Source of the DNA: Bombella apis
GTDB lineage: Bacteria; Pseudomonadota; Alphaproteobacteria; Acetobacterales; Acetobacteraceae
Direction: 5' to 3'
Assembly: GCF_018221685.1 (NCBI RefSeq)
Contig: NZ_JAGJTM010000001.1
Span: forward strand, 124,001-188,000
DNA length: 64,000 nucleotides
The notes beneath the pieces were generated by a model. That model did not search any database. It was given only the letters and a program-made list of their open reading frames with translations, and was not told the origin of the DNA. Made by a program: the position numbers and the translations under genes. Below are positions 1-8,857 of the stretch, one piece after another; positions within the stretch are counted from its first letter, which is position 1; each line of letters begins with the position of its first letter.

Positions 1-1
1 C

Positions 2-775
2 AGCACGACCACCATCCTGGCGTCAGACCGGTCCCCCTTTGCGGCCATGCTGGCCCCGCATCCCATCATCCGCTCTGTCCTGATCGGCCTGTTCTTCGGG
101 CTGGCAGGGACAGTCGCCACACTGTCCCCCTTCGGCAAGGTCAGCGGTGCACATCTCAACCCCTCCGTGACGCTGGCCTTCTTCCTGACGAAGAAAATCC
201 GTTGGCCAGATGCGCTGGGTTATCTCGGGGCACAACTTGTCGGGGCCTTCAGCGGGACACTCATTTCCTGCCTGGGGATCAGCCTGCTGCTGCCTTTCTG
301 GCAGCCCATGGTCAGCCAGATCAATTATGCCGGAACATTCCCTTCCAGCAATTACGGCCTCGGCCTTGCCGCCCTGATGGAAGCCATCGCCACGGCGGGA
401 CTGATCATGATCATCTATTTCACGGCCTCACGCCCGAAATTGCAGCATCTGACGACATGGATCTGCGCCTTCTATTTTGCCGTCACCAACCCGTTGATTG
501 CCGGGTTCTCCGGCAACAGCACGAATTTCATGCGGACACTGGCCCCCGATACACTGGCCCATAACCTGCATGGTGTGTGGATCTATCTTGTCGGCCCCTT
601 CATTGGCTCTGCACTGGCACTCCAGCTTGCCCGCATGCTCTTCTCCATGCATGGGCTGAAAGAGGCCCGGATCGTCAATTTCGGCCATCACGGGCGTGTT
701 CCCCGCTACACGGCACCTGAAGCCACCGGCCCCTCACCGGAAGAGCTCAAACGGCAGGACAGAAAGAAAAACTGA
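2..775 (+). CDS. MIP/aquaporin-family channel, 5' end outside window
   Basis: Membrane channel of the major intrinsic protein family, expected to pass water, glycerol or another small neutral solute across the inner membrane. The reading frame is open to the left edge. The first ATG (47) falls after the place where the first membrane helix should be, so the gene almost certainly starts outside the window. The first half-helix motif is visible as SGAHLNPS (NPS instead of NPA). The second falls in GNSTNFMRTLAP, where NPAR is replaced by NFMR. Several hydrophobic segments follow the usual six-helix pattern. The tail after the last helix is charged and ends in KKN. The altered second motif makes selectivity uncertain. 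Family membership is fairly certain; substrate is not. Confidence 0.78.
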   Translation, partial: STTTILASDRSPFAAMLAPHPIIRSVLIGLFFGLAGTVATLSPFGKVSGAHLNPSVTLAFFLTKKIRWPDALGYLGAQLVGAFSGTLISCLGISLLLPFWQPMVSQINYAGTFPSSNYGLGLAALMEAIATAGLIMIIYFTASRPKLQHLTTWICAFYFAVTNPLIAGFSGNSTNFMRTLAPDTLAHNLHGVWIYLVGPFIGSALALQLARMLFSMHGLKEARIVNFGHHGRVPRYTAPEATGPSPEELKRQDRKKN

Positions 776-808
776 CAGAAACGGGAGCGAAAGCAGAAGC
801 CCCGTCTC

Positions 809-1420
809 TTACCCTTCCGGCTCCCCGTCCAGCACCCGGACGGGTTCCTGCCCCCGTGTCAGGTCCCGCAACCAGGCCTCCACGGCCATGCGCTCCTGCA
901 CGGGGACAGCCAGCTCCATCGTGGCACCAGCCGCTCCAAAATCGCAGCGCCGTGTTTCCACATTCCAGCCCGGCAGTTTGGCTTCCACCTCAGCAAAAAC
1001 GGGAAAGGGGCAATGAAAGCCAAGGCGGATACGCTCCACCCGCTCGATCCTGGCGGCCTCCCGCAGGCAGGCCGCTGCCGCACCGCCATAGGCCCGGACC
1101 AGACCACCGGCCCCCAGCTTGATGCCTCCAAACCAGCGGGTCACGACCACCATGACCCCGTCAAAGTCCTGCCCTTCTATGGCTGAAAGAATCGGACGGC
1201 CCGCCGTACCGGATGGCTCGCCATCGTCACTGACACGATACCGCCCTCCCACACGGAAGGCCCAGCAGTTATGGGTGGCATCCGGCACGGCCACCTCTGC
1301 CAGAAAGGCCATCGCTCCTGCCTCGTCCTCCACAGGGGCGGCCAGAGTCCGGAACACGCTATGGCGGATGATGCTTTCATGCTCGGCAATGCCGTCCAAT
1401 GTCCAGGTCATGCCGCCCAT
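809..1420 (-). CDS. yigZ: YigZ/IMPACT family protein
   Basis: UPF0029/IMPACT family protein of about 203 residues, the usual length. The N-terminal domain carries the family signature around DDGEPSGTAGRPIL and the following VVVTRWFGGIKLGAGGL. The C-terminal part matches the DUF1949-type ferredoxin-like domain in position. Eukaryotic IMPACT acts in translation control, but the bacterial role is not settled. I chose the ATG at 1420 because the family normally begins shortly before the conserved core. An upstream in-frame ATG at 1513 would add residues unlike the family, and ATG at 1411 is also possible. An AGGAG lies about 15 bases upstream of 1420. The gene converges with the MIP channel gene. 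Confidence 0.85.
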   Translation of the reverse strand: MGGMTWTLDGIAEHESIIRHSVFRTLAAPVEDEAGAMAFLAEVAVPDATHNCWAFRVGGRYRVSDDGEPSGTAGRPILSAIEGQDFDGVMVVVTRWFGGIKLGAGGLVRAYGGAAAACLREAARIERVERIRLGFHCPFPVFAEVEAKLPGWNVETRRCDFGAAGATMELAVPVQERMAVEAWLRDLTRGQEPVRVLDGEPEG

Positions 1421-1762
1421 TCTGCCGTAGAATACTCCTGCTGTCAGCCAGAAAGCCTGCACGGGCACAAGAACACCACCACGGACCGGGCAGCCATGCG
1501 CCCTCCCCTTCATTCCCTCGCCACCTCATGCAGGGGATAGAAAAAAGCCCCCCTTCAGGCTAGTAATTCCTGTGCGCATGGTATCCGCAGGGACGGTCCC
1601 TCCGCCCCGAATGGCCAGAAAACGCCATCCGTCATGCGTCCCGGCAGGGGCCTCCCGGCTGCCCTGCCAGGTTCCTTCCGGTCCGGCCGAGACGCCTTCT
1701 GGCCCCGGCCTTTCTGTTATATGCAGGGTGCCTGCACGGTCACAAAGAGGTCAGTTTTCCCC
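1421..1762. other. Intergenic region before hpnN
   Basis: This 342-base stretch separates the divergent yigZ-family gene and hpnN. It must hold both promoters, but I see no convincing -35/-10 pair. It contains a small palindrome AGGGAC-GGTCCCT near 1589-1601 and a 7-bp stem GGCAGGG (1643-1649) / CCCTGCC (1662-1668). The short open frames here have no recognisable features. Confidence 0.4.
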
Positions 1763-4351
1763 ATGCTTTCCACTCTGACAAGCCGCCTCAATGCGTTCTG
1801 CGGCCGTCATGTCACCCTTGTCCTGACCATCTTCATGCTCCTCTGCGTGGGATCAGCCTGGCTGAGCATGACCCAGCTGGGCATCACGACAGAGACGGAC
1901 AGGCTGTTTGCCGACACGCTGCCATGGAAGCAGAAAAACCGTCAGATAGAGAGCCTCTTCCCCGGCGAGAAGAACACCCTCGTCGCCATCATCAGCGCTG
2001 CCACGCCGGAAGAAGGCCGGGAAACCGCCAATGCCCTTACGGCTGTCCTTTCCCGGGACACGACCCATTTCGACCGGGTGGACCAGCCGGATGCCAACCC
2101 TTTCTACACCCGGAATGCCTTCCTCTTCATCGATACGAAGCAGCTGGAACCGCTGATGGATTCCACCATTGCTGCACAGCCCTTCCTTGGCATGTTGGCA
2201 GCAGACCCCTCGGCCCGTGGGCTGTTTGGCACATTCAGCCTCATGGCCACGGCCATACGCAGCAATCAGCCCATCCCTGCCAGTTTCAATACCGCTCTTG
2301 ATGGCCTGACACGGACCCTCAACGATGGTCTTGCTGGCCATGCTGTTCCTCTTTCATGGGAAAAGCTGCTGGCCGGTGGCCTGAGCGACCTAGGCAGCCA
2401 TTACCAGTTTGTCGTCACCCACCCGAAACCTGACTTCACCTCCTTCGAACCGTCCGAAGCCGCTACGGCGGCCATGCGGACCGCACTGGACAGCCTGCCT
2501 ACTGTAAAGGCTGGTCGGGCCCATGCGCTCATCACCGGAGAAGCCAAGCTGAGTGATGAAGAATTCTCCACCGTGGCCCAGGGCATGATCATCGGGCTGT
2601 TCATCTCCCTCGCCCTTGTCACGCTCTGGCTCCTGCTGGCCGTCCGCTCGCTGCGGGTGGTCATTCCCATCCTCCTCACGCTCATCATCGGGCTGCTGCT
2701 GACAACCGGCTTTGCCACACTGGCCGTTGGTACCCTCAACATGATCTCCGTGGCCTTTGCCATCCTGTTTGTCGGCATTGCCGTGGATTTTGCCATCCAG
2801 TTCGGCGTGCGTTTCCGCTGCCAGAAGGATGAACAGGGGCGGCCTCTCTCCCCCCTCGCCGCACTGGACCGCACAGGCCTGGAAAGTGGCGGCCAAATAT
2901 TTGTTGCCTCTCTGGCCACCGCAGCGGGCTTTCTTGCCTTCACGCCCACCAATTTTGTCGGCGTGGCCCAGCTGGGGCTGATTGCCGGTGGCGGCATGGT
3001 GATCGCTTTCATCTGCACGCTGACGCTGCTGCCTGCCCTGCTGCGATTCTTCCGGGCCATGCCGGGGGACAACCTCCGGGGCTTCACCTGTCTTGAACCA
3101 CTGGACAGGGCCCTGCACCGTTTCCGCCTGCCCGTACTGGCCATCTTTGCCGTGCTGGGGCTCATCGGAGCCGGGCTGGCGCCATCCCTCATGTTTGATG
3201 CCGACCCGCTCCATACCAAAAATCCCAATACGGAAGGCATGAAGGCCCTGAGCCTGCTTGAGGAGAACCCTCTCACCACACCCTACAATGCCCAGGTGCT
3301 TGTCCCCGACACGGCAACGGCAGGCCGGCTGGCCGCCGCTCTTGGCAAGCTGGACAGCGTGCATGATGTTCTCTGGCTGGGAGCTCTGGTCCCGGACGAT
3401 CAGGAAACGAAACTCCAGCTGATTCATGAAGCTGCCGACATCCTGCTGCCCACGCTTTCCGTTGCCCATCCGGCACCGCCCCCTTCGGCAGCGGACCTCC
3501 GGGCAGCAGCTCTCAAAGCGGCACATGATTTTGATGGGCTGGATGACAGGCTTTCCCCTTCCCTGAAAGCCCTTCATGCAGCGCTGGAACACCTCTCCAC
3601 AGCACCCGATGCCACGCTGATGGCCACCAATGAAGCCCTGACACGCTTCCTGCCGGGAGAGCTGAGCCAGCTGAAGGCGCTGCTCGCCCCGTCCCCCATC
3701 ACCCTTGATACCATCCCCAAAGACATACGCAGCGACTATATTGCCTCCACAGGGGCTTACCGGCTGATCATCCACCCCAATGGGCGCATGTCCGAAACGA
3801 AAACACTCCACCATTTCGTGCATGAGCTGGAAAGCGTAACCCCGGACATCTGCGGCCCTGCGCTGGAGATCATCGCCAGTGCGCAGACCATCACACACGC
3901 CTTCATCACGGCGGCCCTGTGTGCCATCGTGGCCATCGCGCTGATCCTCTTCGCCACGCTGCGCCGCCTGCTGGATACGCTGCTTGTCCTGCTTCCGCTG
4001 CTGCTTTCCTCCCTGCTGACCGTCATTCTGATCATCACGGTGCCGGAGCAGCTCAATTACGCCAACATCATCGCCCTGCCGCTGCTGCTGGGCGTTGGTG
4101 TTTCCTTCAACATCTATTTTGTCATGAACTGGCGTGCGGGCCTTCAGAACCAGCTTTCATCCCCAACAGCCCGGGCCGTGCTGTTTTCTGCCCTGACAAC
4201 CGGCTCCGCCTTCGGCTCACTGGCAGCTTCAGCCCATCCGGGGACAGCCAGCATGGGCCGGCTGCTGCTGCTCTCTCTTGGCTGTACGCTGGTCTGCACC
4301 CTTCTGTTCATCCCGGCCCTGCTGCCACGCCACCGAACGACAAAAGACTGA
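1763..4351 (+). CDS. hpnN: HpnN, hopanoid-associated RND transporter
   Basis: MMPL/RND-type inner-membrane transporter of about 862 residues, assigned to the HpnN family, which moves hopanoids to the outer membrane. The architecture is the expected duplication. A first helix lies near residues 18-37, followed by a large periplasmic domain. A helix bundle around residues 275-460 contains an acidic motif (GIAVDFAIQFGVRF near residue 340). A second periplasmic domain and a second bundle (about 715-855) follow. The start at 1763 is preferred because it places the first helix near the N-terminus and has AGAGG 12 bases upstream; the longer frame from 1634 adds low-complexity sequence. No other hopanoid genes are in the window, so hpnN stands apart from an hpn cluster here. 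Confidence 0.88.
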   Translation: MLSTLTSRLNAFCGRHVTLVLTIFMLLCVGSAWLSMTQLGITTETDRLFADTLPWKQKNRQIESLFPGEKNTLVAIISAATPEEGRETANALTAVLSRDTTHFDRVDQPDANPFYTRNAFLFIDTKQLEPLMDSTIAAQPFLGMLAADPSARGLFGTFSLMATAIRSNQPIPASFNTALDGLTRTLNDGLAGHAVPLSWEKLLAGGLSDLGSHYQFVVTHPKPDFTSFEPSEAATAAMRTALDSLPTVKAGRAHALITGEAKLSDEEFSTVAQGMIIGLFISLALVTLWLLLAVRSLRVVIPILLTLIIGLLLTTGFATLAVGTLNMISVAFAILFVGIAVDFAIQFGVRFRCQKDEQGRPLSPLAALDRTGLESGGQIFVASLATAAGFLAFTPTNFVGVAQLGLIAGGGMVIAFICTLTLLPALLRFFRAMPGDNLRGFTCLEPLDRALHRFRLPVLAIFAVLGLIGAGLAPSLMFDADPLHTKNPNTEGMKALSLLEENPLTTPYNAQVLVPDTATAGRLAAALGKLDSVHDVLWLGALVPDDQETKLQLIHEAADILLPTLSVAHPAPPPSAADLRAAALKAAHDFDGLDDRLSPSLKALHAALEHLSTAPDATLMATNEALTRFLPGELSQLKALLAPSPITLDTIPKDIRSDYIASTGAYRLIIHPNGRMSETKTLHHFVHELESVTPDICGPALEIIASAQTITHAFITAALCAIVAIALILFATLRRLLDTLLVLLPLLLSSLLTVILIITVPEQLNYANIIALPLLLGVGVSFNIYFVMNWRAGLQNQLSSPTARAVLFSALTTGSAFGSLAASAHPGTASMGRLLLLSLGCTLVCTLLFIPALLPRHRTTKD

Positions 4352-4391
4352 CCGGCTGAAAGGTGAACATCCTCACCTTCTGCTGGATCAT

Positions 4392-4425
4392 CCCTGACAC
4401 CTGCCCATGCTGGCAGATGTCAGGG
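4392..4425 (+). terminator. Hairpin after hpnN
   Basis: CCCTGACAcCTGCC and GGCAGaTGTCAGGG form a 14-bp stem with one mismatch around a 6-base CATGCT loop, 40 bases after the hpnN stop. There is no immediate U-tract, so this may be an RNA-stabilising 3' structure or a weak terminator. Confidence 0.55.
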
Positions 4426-4545
4426 GCTCACCGTTCCGTGAAAAAAGTCAAGTGAATCTTATATGAAAATCACAGAGAAAAGGAAATCCTATAAATAAAT
4501 AGGTAATAAAATTTCCCCCTACCCTTCTTTTTCAGGGCAGGACAT

Positions 4546-4559
4546 CTGATCAACATCAA
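4546..4559 (+). promoter_or_regulatory. FNR-box-like site before porin gene
   Basis: CTGAT-CAAC-ATCAA matches the FNR consensus TTGAT-N4-ATCAA at 9 of 10 defined positions. Its centre is about 36-43 bases upstream of the start sites expected from the TATAAT/GATAAT hexamers at 4577-4588. That is the class II activation geometry. The window encodes an FNR-type regulator at 34752-35495. Binding is inferred. Confidence 0.5.
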
Positions 4560-4576
4560 TGAATAATCCACTGTTT

Positions 4577-4595
4577 TATAATGATAATCTCAAGA
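4577..4595 (+). promoter_or_regulatory. -10 element overlapping Fur-like match
   Basis: TATAAT (4577-4582) is followed directly by GATAAT (4583-4588), both good -10 hexamers in an AT-rich leader. The same bases contain ATAATGATAATC, 12 consecutive matches to the classical Fur consensus, although the right half of the 19-mer is poorly kept (about 13 of 19 overall). It could be a -10 element only, or a promoter that Fur can cover. Confidence 0.45.
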
Positions 4596-4602
4596 AAAAA
4601 CC

Positions 4603-4627
4603 ACGGATGGAGCAGGTCCGTTTTTTT
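4603..4627 (+). terminator. U-rich hairpin in porin leader
   Basis: ACGGA (4603-4607) pairs with TCCGT (4617-4621) and is followed by a run of T to 4627. An A-run just upstream can extend the stem. It lies between the candidate promoter and the porin start, so it could end readthrough from hpnN or attenuate the porin leader. A second small hairpin, AAAAGGTT/AACCTTTT, spans 4655-4681. Confidence 0.5.
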
Positions 4628-4769
4628 CGTCTGAAAGGTTTTTCATGTTATTGTAAAAGGTTTATTCTGTAAGAACCTTTTGCACATTCTTGCCTTAAAT
4701 CAATGTTGAGGAGCATTTTTTCCCGTCTTCTTCCGCTCAGCAATTCACAGACGAGCCTGACAGAAGACA

Positions 4770-6488
4770 ATGAGACATTTCTCCCTCTCCCGCACCATCC
4801 TATGTACCACACTTCTGGCAACAGGTTTCGGCACTGCTTTTTCCTCCGCTCATGCTGAAACCTCCACACTGGATGCACCACAACAGCGCAGCATTCTGGA
4901 CCGCATCATGCACACGGCTCCCGGTGGTTGCCCCAAGGATGACGGAAAAACCACCCCCAACCCCTACGGCGTCTGGGCACGGGGCGATGGCAGCGAGACG
5001 GGCTTCGGCCCGGTCTCCCAGTATGGCACACCCGCCGGGATGGACAGCATCAGTACCCCCGGGAAAGGCATCTGCGACAGGGGCGATCCCTTCGATTCCT
5101 ACAAACACATGAAGCTGAATGACAGCGGGTCCATCTGGCTCAGCCTTGCTGGGGAAACACGCCTCAACAACTGGTATGACAAACGCCCCGTTTTCGGTGC
5201 GGCCATCGACCCCACCACCTCCATGAAGGCACGGCCCTTCAATTCAGGCCGCTTTGCCGTCCGCAACCTCTGGAGTGCCGACCTGCATCTAGGCCAGCAC
5301 GTGCGCTTCTTCGGCCAGCTCATCAATGCCGATGCTGGCGGGTGGCATGGATACAGCTATGACGGTACGTTCCGCAAAAACCTGGACCTGCAACAGGCTT
5401 TTGTGGAACTCAGCGGGAAGGCTGCGGGGGGGCATGGCGGCTTCATTTTCGGTCGCCAGCAGTTCCTGGATGCCCCGGATTACATGATCGGCAACCGTGA
5501 CGTGCTGAACGTGCCGCTCAGCTGGGATGGTTTCCGCATCTATGAACACTGGAACCGGGTCCGTTTTGACGGCTTCTACTTCATCAACACAAAAAACAAC
5601 CATACGGACAGCTTCCGTGGCGGCAATTCCCTCTTCCACGACACGCTGGATTACAAGACACGGCTGTACGGGGCCAATGTCACCATCGCTCCGCCTGATT
5701 TCCACTTTCTCGGCGAGAAGGGCTATTCTTTCATCAACCTTTTCTATTACGGTTATGAAATAAATGGCGGCCCTGCCCAGCAGACCGTGATGTACAACGC
5801 CTCCGCCCTCGGCCACACGAAGCGCAACAATTTCGGCCTGCGCTGGCATGGTGAGGCCGGTCCCATCAGCTTCTCTTTCGGCGGGGCCTACCAGCAGGGC
5901 ACGTTCTACCAGTCCTACAACAGGGCCAACCATTATGACCGCATGAACCGCAACGTGAATGCCTGGTCCATGAACGGTACGGTGGATTACCACTTCCGCC
6001 ATGTCATGTGGCATCCGACCATTGGTGTGCAGGGTGATGCCTATTCCGGCGGTGGTGCCCGTGGAACGACCGGCAGCGTGAACACCTACATCGAGCCCTT
6101 TGGTGTGAACACCAACTATCTGGACCCGACCAACTACCTGACCGGCCAGAACCTGATCGACTTCGCCCCCAAGGCCAGCTTCTCACCCACCAGCTACCTG
6201 ACCTTCCAGCTGAAGCTGCCCATCTACTGGCGTTACAGCACAGGGGATGACACCTATTCCATCTATGGCCGCAACATCTTCCAGCGGCAGTTCACCTCCG
6301 GCATGTTCAACTCCTACAATCATGATTCCTTTGTCGGCATTGCTCCGCAGATGGCCGCCAGCCTGCGCCTCGGCCCGCATCTGACATGGGATCACCACGT
6401 CGTCCGCTTCCTCACCTCCCATGCCATGCATCAGGTTGGTGCCCGCGACGCAACCTACTATCAGTCCTCCCTGACACTGACCTACTGA
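4770..6488 (+). CDS. Alginate-export-type outer-membrane porin
   Basis: Outer-membrane beta-barrel of 572 residues that I assign to the alginate export (AlgE-like) family. Members are common in acetic acid bacteria, where the natural solute is mostly unknown. Residues 1-29 form a Sec signal peptide ending in AHA before ETS. The mature protein shows alternating aromatic/polar strands throughout, for example near FGRQQFLDAPDYMIGNRD and WDGFRIYEHW, and ends in SLTLTY, the terminal aromatic needed for barrel assembly. It stands alone behind a 418-base AT-rich intergenic region holding an FNR-box-like site and a good -10. No alginate biosynthesis genes are nearby, so uptake or release of another anionic or sugar-acid solute is as likely as polymer export. 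Confidence 0.8.
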   Translation: MRHFSLSRTILCTTLLATGFGTAFSSAHAETSTLDAPQQRSILDRIMHTAPGGCPKDDGKTTPNPYGVWARGDGSETGFGPVSQYGTPAGMDSISTPGKGICDRGDPFDSYKHMKLNDSGSIWLSLAGETRLNNWYDKRPVFGAAIDPTTSMKARPFNSGRFAVRNLWSADLHLGQHVRFFGQLINADAGGWHGYSYDGTFRKNLDLQQAFVELSGKAAGGHGGFIFGRQQFLDAPDYMIGNRDVLNVPLSWDGFRIYEHWNRVRFDGFYFINTKNNHTDSFRGGNSLFHDTLDYKTRLYGANVTIAPPDFHFLGEKGYSFINLFYYGYEINGGPAQQTVMYNASALGHTKRNNFGLRWHGEAGPISFSFGGAYQQGTFYQSYNRANHYDRMNRNVNAWSMNGTVDYHFRHVMWHPTIGVQGDAYSGGGARGTTGSVNTYIEPFGVNTNYLDPTNYLTGQNLIDFAPKASFSPTSYLTFQLKLPIYWRYSTGDDTYSIYGRNIFQRQFTSGMFNSYNHDSFVGIAPQMAASLRLGPHLTWDHHVVRFLTSHAMHQVGARDATYYQSSLTLTY

Positions 6489-6513
6489 GCACCGGCGTCA
6501 CACGCCCTTTCCC

Positions 6514-6550
6514 AGATCGCCCCTGCCGTGATGCCACGCAGGGGCGATCT
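6514..6550 (+). terminator. Strong hairpin after porin gene
   Basis: AGATCGCCCCTGC and GCAGGGGCGATCT form a perfect 13-bp stem with a short loop that can pair further (GTG/CAC). It begins 26 bases after the porin stop codon. The U-tract is weak (GCGTTCCC follows). Confidence 0.65.
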
Positions 6551-6650
6551 GCGTTCCCACCTCTCGGGAATGGCATTTGCATCCCTGTGACAATGAGTCC
6601 ATAATCAGTCCTTCATTGGTCCTGTTTTATCACTACCAGAAGGGTCCGCC

Positions 6651-7145
6651 ATGCAGGCTGTCTTTCGCAACGCCATGAGCCGCCTTGGCTCCCCTGTCGT
6701 TCTTGTCACGACTGATGGTCCAGCAGGCCGACATGGGCTGACTGTCTCTGCCATTACCAGCGTGACGGACACGCCTCCCACCGTTCTGGTCTGCCTGAAC
6801 CGCAGCAACCAGTCCCATAGGGCCTTTCTGGAAAATGGCAGGCTGGGCATCAGCATTCTCGGCAAGGGGCATGACACTCTTGCCTGCGCTTTCGCCAACA
6901 GCACCCTTTCTTCTACAGACCGTTTCGGTTACGGAACATGGCAGACTGGTCCGCTTGGCTCACCGCTTCTGGATGGTGCCCTTGCCACGCTCGACTGTAC
7001 GATAGACGATACCCACAGCATCGGCACACATGACGTGCTGATCTGCCGTGTGCATACCATCACCGTCAAAGACGGAGCTGGTCACGGTCTGACATGGTTC
7101 GACCGCAGCTTCCATTATCTGCCCCCGAAATGCACACCCTGCTGA
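6651..7145 (+). CDS. Flavin reductase family protein
   Basis: Short (164-residue) FMN-binding split-barrel protein of the HpaC/RutF flavin reductase type. Such enzymes reduce free FMN or FAD with NAD(P)H and pass the flavin to a partner oxygenase or other acceptor. Visible family features are the N-terminal FRNAMSRLGSPVVLVTT, the flavin-contacting GLTVSAITSVTDTPPTVLVCLN, and SILGKGH followed by the DRF segment. The C-terminus is typical (LTWFDRSFHYL). No partner monooxygenase is adjacent, so the physiological acceptor is unknown. It converges with mntH with only 6 bases between stop codons. Confidence 0.85.
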   Translation: MQAVFRNAMSRLGSPVVLVTTDGPAGRHGLTVSAITSVTDTPPTVLVCLNRSNQSHRAFLENGRLGISILGKGHDTLACAFANSTLSSTDRFGYGTWQTGPLGSPLLDGALATLDCTIDDTHSIGTHDVLICRVHTITVKDGAGHGLTWFDRSFHYLPPKCTPC

Positions 7146-7151
7146 CACGCT

Positions 7152-8462
7152 TCAGAAAAGGGCATCTCCCAGCAGCTTGATGTTCAGTCCGACAATCACC
7201 AGCACAACCAGCCAGGACAGCACAGCCAGAAGCGGGGAAAGATGGAATCGCCCCATATGCTTCCGGCTGGACACGAACCAGACCAGCGGAACCATGGCGA
7301 AGGGCAGCTGCATGGACAGCACGACCTGACTGAACACCAGCAGGTCACCCACCTTGCCCTGCCCGAAAATGGCGATCACGACAATGACGGGCAGAACAGC
7401 CAGCCCCCGGGTCAGCAGACGCCGTGCCCAGTAGGGCAGACGAAGATGCAGGAAGCCTTCCATGACAATCTGCCCGGCCAGCGTCCCCGTCACGGTGGAG
7501 TTGGTACCCGCAGCAAGCAGGGCTACGGCAAACAGTGTGGAGGCCAGCCCGAACCCCAGCACGGGGGAGAGGAGCTTCCACGCATCGCTGATCTCCGCCA
7601 CGTCCTGATGCCCCGTGCCATGGAACGCCGCTGCTGCCACGATCAGGATGGCTGCATTGATGAAGAGGGCAAGCGTCAGGGCCAGTGTACTGTCCCATGT
7701 AGCCCAGCGCAGCGCATCCTCCCGCCCTTCATCCGTGCGGGTATAGGTACGGCTTTTGACCAGCGAAGAATGAAGATAAAGGTTGTGGGGCATGACAGTC
7801 GCCCCGATGATGCCTATGGCCACATAGAGCATACCCGGATTGGTAAAAACCTCTGACGAGGGGAGAAACCCTTTCAGCACCGCTCCAACAGGCGGGGCCG
7901 CTGCGACAAGCTGCACACCAAAACAGACAGCAATGATCCCCAGCAGGGTGATGACGAAAGCTTCCAACGCTCTCATGCCCCGCCGCATGAGCAGCAGGAC
8001 AATGAACACGTCCAGCACGGAAATCAGCGTTCCGGCCATGATGGAGATGCCGAACAGCAGATTCAGGGCCACAGCCGTGCCGATGACCTCCGCCAGATCA
8101 CAGGCGATGATGGCCAGTTCACAGGTCAACCAGAGAGGCAGGCTCAGCCCCCGGGGCAGCCAGTCCCGGCAGGCCTGTGCAAGGTCTTTCCCCGTGACGA
8201 TCCCCAGCCGGGCGGCAAGGGCCTGAAGCAGGACGGCCATGATGTTGGCCAGCAGAATGACGGACAGCAGCCGATAACCGAACTGGGCCCCGCCCTGGAG
8301 GTCGGTCGCCCAGTTGCCGGGGTCCATGTACCCCACGGCCACCATGTAGCCCGGCCCCACGAACGCCAGAAACCGGCGGAACCAGAAGCTCGCCCTTTCC
8401 GGCACTGTGACGGCACCGTGTCCGGCATCCCCCACAGGCATGGCAGCATCAGCCTCTTTCAC
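7152..8462 (-). CDS. mntH: MntH, Nramp-family Mn(II)/divalent metal transporter
   Basis: Proton-coupled divalent metal importer of the Nramp family, 436 residues, about 11 hydrophobic segments. The first-helix metal-binding motif DPGN is at residues 47-50 and the sixth-helix MPHN motif starts near residue 224, so the key Asp, Asn and Met ligands are intact. The preferred metal is manganese, with iron possible, based on family knowledge. The small DUF3297 gene lies 35 bases upstream on the same strand, so the two may be cotranscribed. I do not recognise a Mur/MntR operator in front of them. Confidence 0.93.
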   Translation of the reverse strand: MKEADAAMPVGDAGHGAVTVPERASFWFRRFLAFVGPGYMVAVGYMDPGNWATDLQGGAQFGYRLLSVILLANIMAVLLQALAARLGIVTGKDLAQACRDWLPRGLSLPLWLTCELAIIACDLAEVIGTAVALNLLFGISIMAGTLISVLDVFIVLLLMRRGMRALEAFVITLLGIIAVCFGVQLVAAAPPVGAVLKGFLPSSEVFTNPGMLYVAIGIIGATVMPHNLYLHSSLVKSRTYTRTDEGREDALRWATWDSTLALTLALFINAAILIVAAAAFHGTGHQDVAEISDAWKLLSPVLGFGLASTLFAVALLAAGTNSTVTGTLAGQIVMEGFLHLRLPYWARRLLTRGLAVLPVIVVIAIFGQGKVGDLLVFSQVVLSMQLPFAMVPLVWFVSSRKHMGRFHLSPLLAVLSWLVVLVIVGLNIKLLGDALF

Positions 8463-8497
8463 GGTTCCGCCCCTCCCGTCATCCGCACCTGCCTAGC

Positions 8498-8746
8498 TCA
8501 GGCATCGGCCTTGTCCTTGAACCACACCTCAACCGGGCCAGTCAGCTTCAGTGTCATGGGCCGACCACGACGGTCCAGCGTCCGCCCGACGGACACACGG
8601 ATCCAGCCTTCACTGATGCAATATTCCTCAACATTGGTCTTCTCTTCCCCCCTGAAGCGGACCCCAATACCACGGAGCAGAATCTCCTCATTGAAGTACG
8701 GGCTGTCCGGGTAGATCGAGAGACGATCAGGAACTGTATCACTCAT
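8498..8746 (-). CDS. DUF3297 family protein
   Basis: An 82-residue soluble protein matching the DUF3297 family, a short conserved proteobacterial family of unknown function. Typical features are the N-terminal DRLSIYPDSPYFNEE and the core IGVRFRGEEKTNVEEYCISEGWIRV. No membrane segment or signal peptide is visible. It is directly upstream of mntH on the same strand, which hints at cotranscription but does not define a role. Confidence 0.85.
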   Translation of the reverse strand: MSDTVPDRLSIYPDSPYFNEEILLRGIGVRFRGEEKTNVEEYCISEGWIRVSVGRTLDRRGRPMTLKLTGPVEVWFKDKADA

Positions 8747-8857
8747 CCGTCAATTCATCCTTTTACAGAGTATTGCCACACCACCACGGCACGCTTCTGG
8801 TGATGATGATCCTCCTCCATAACAGGCAACCAGCCAAAAAGAACCCCCCAATATGAT

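Noticed and set aside
2390..3898. A 502-codon minus-strand frame across hpnN
   Set aside because: Low-complexity Gly/Gln/Arg-rich translation lying inside a clear transporter gene.
4648..4881. Minus-strand 77-codon frame across the porin leader and 5' end
   Set aside because: Its start lies inside the signal-peptide region of the porin gene and it has no conserved feature.
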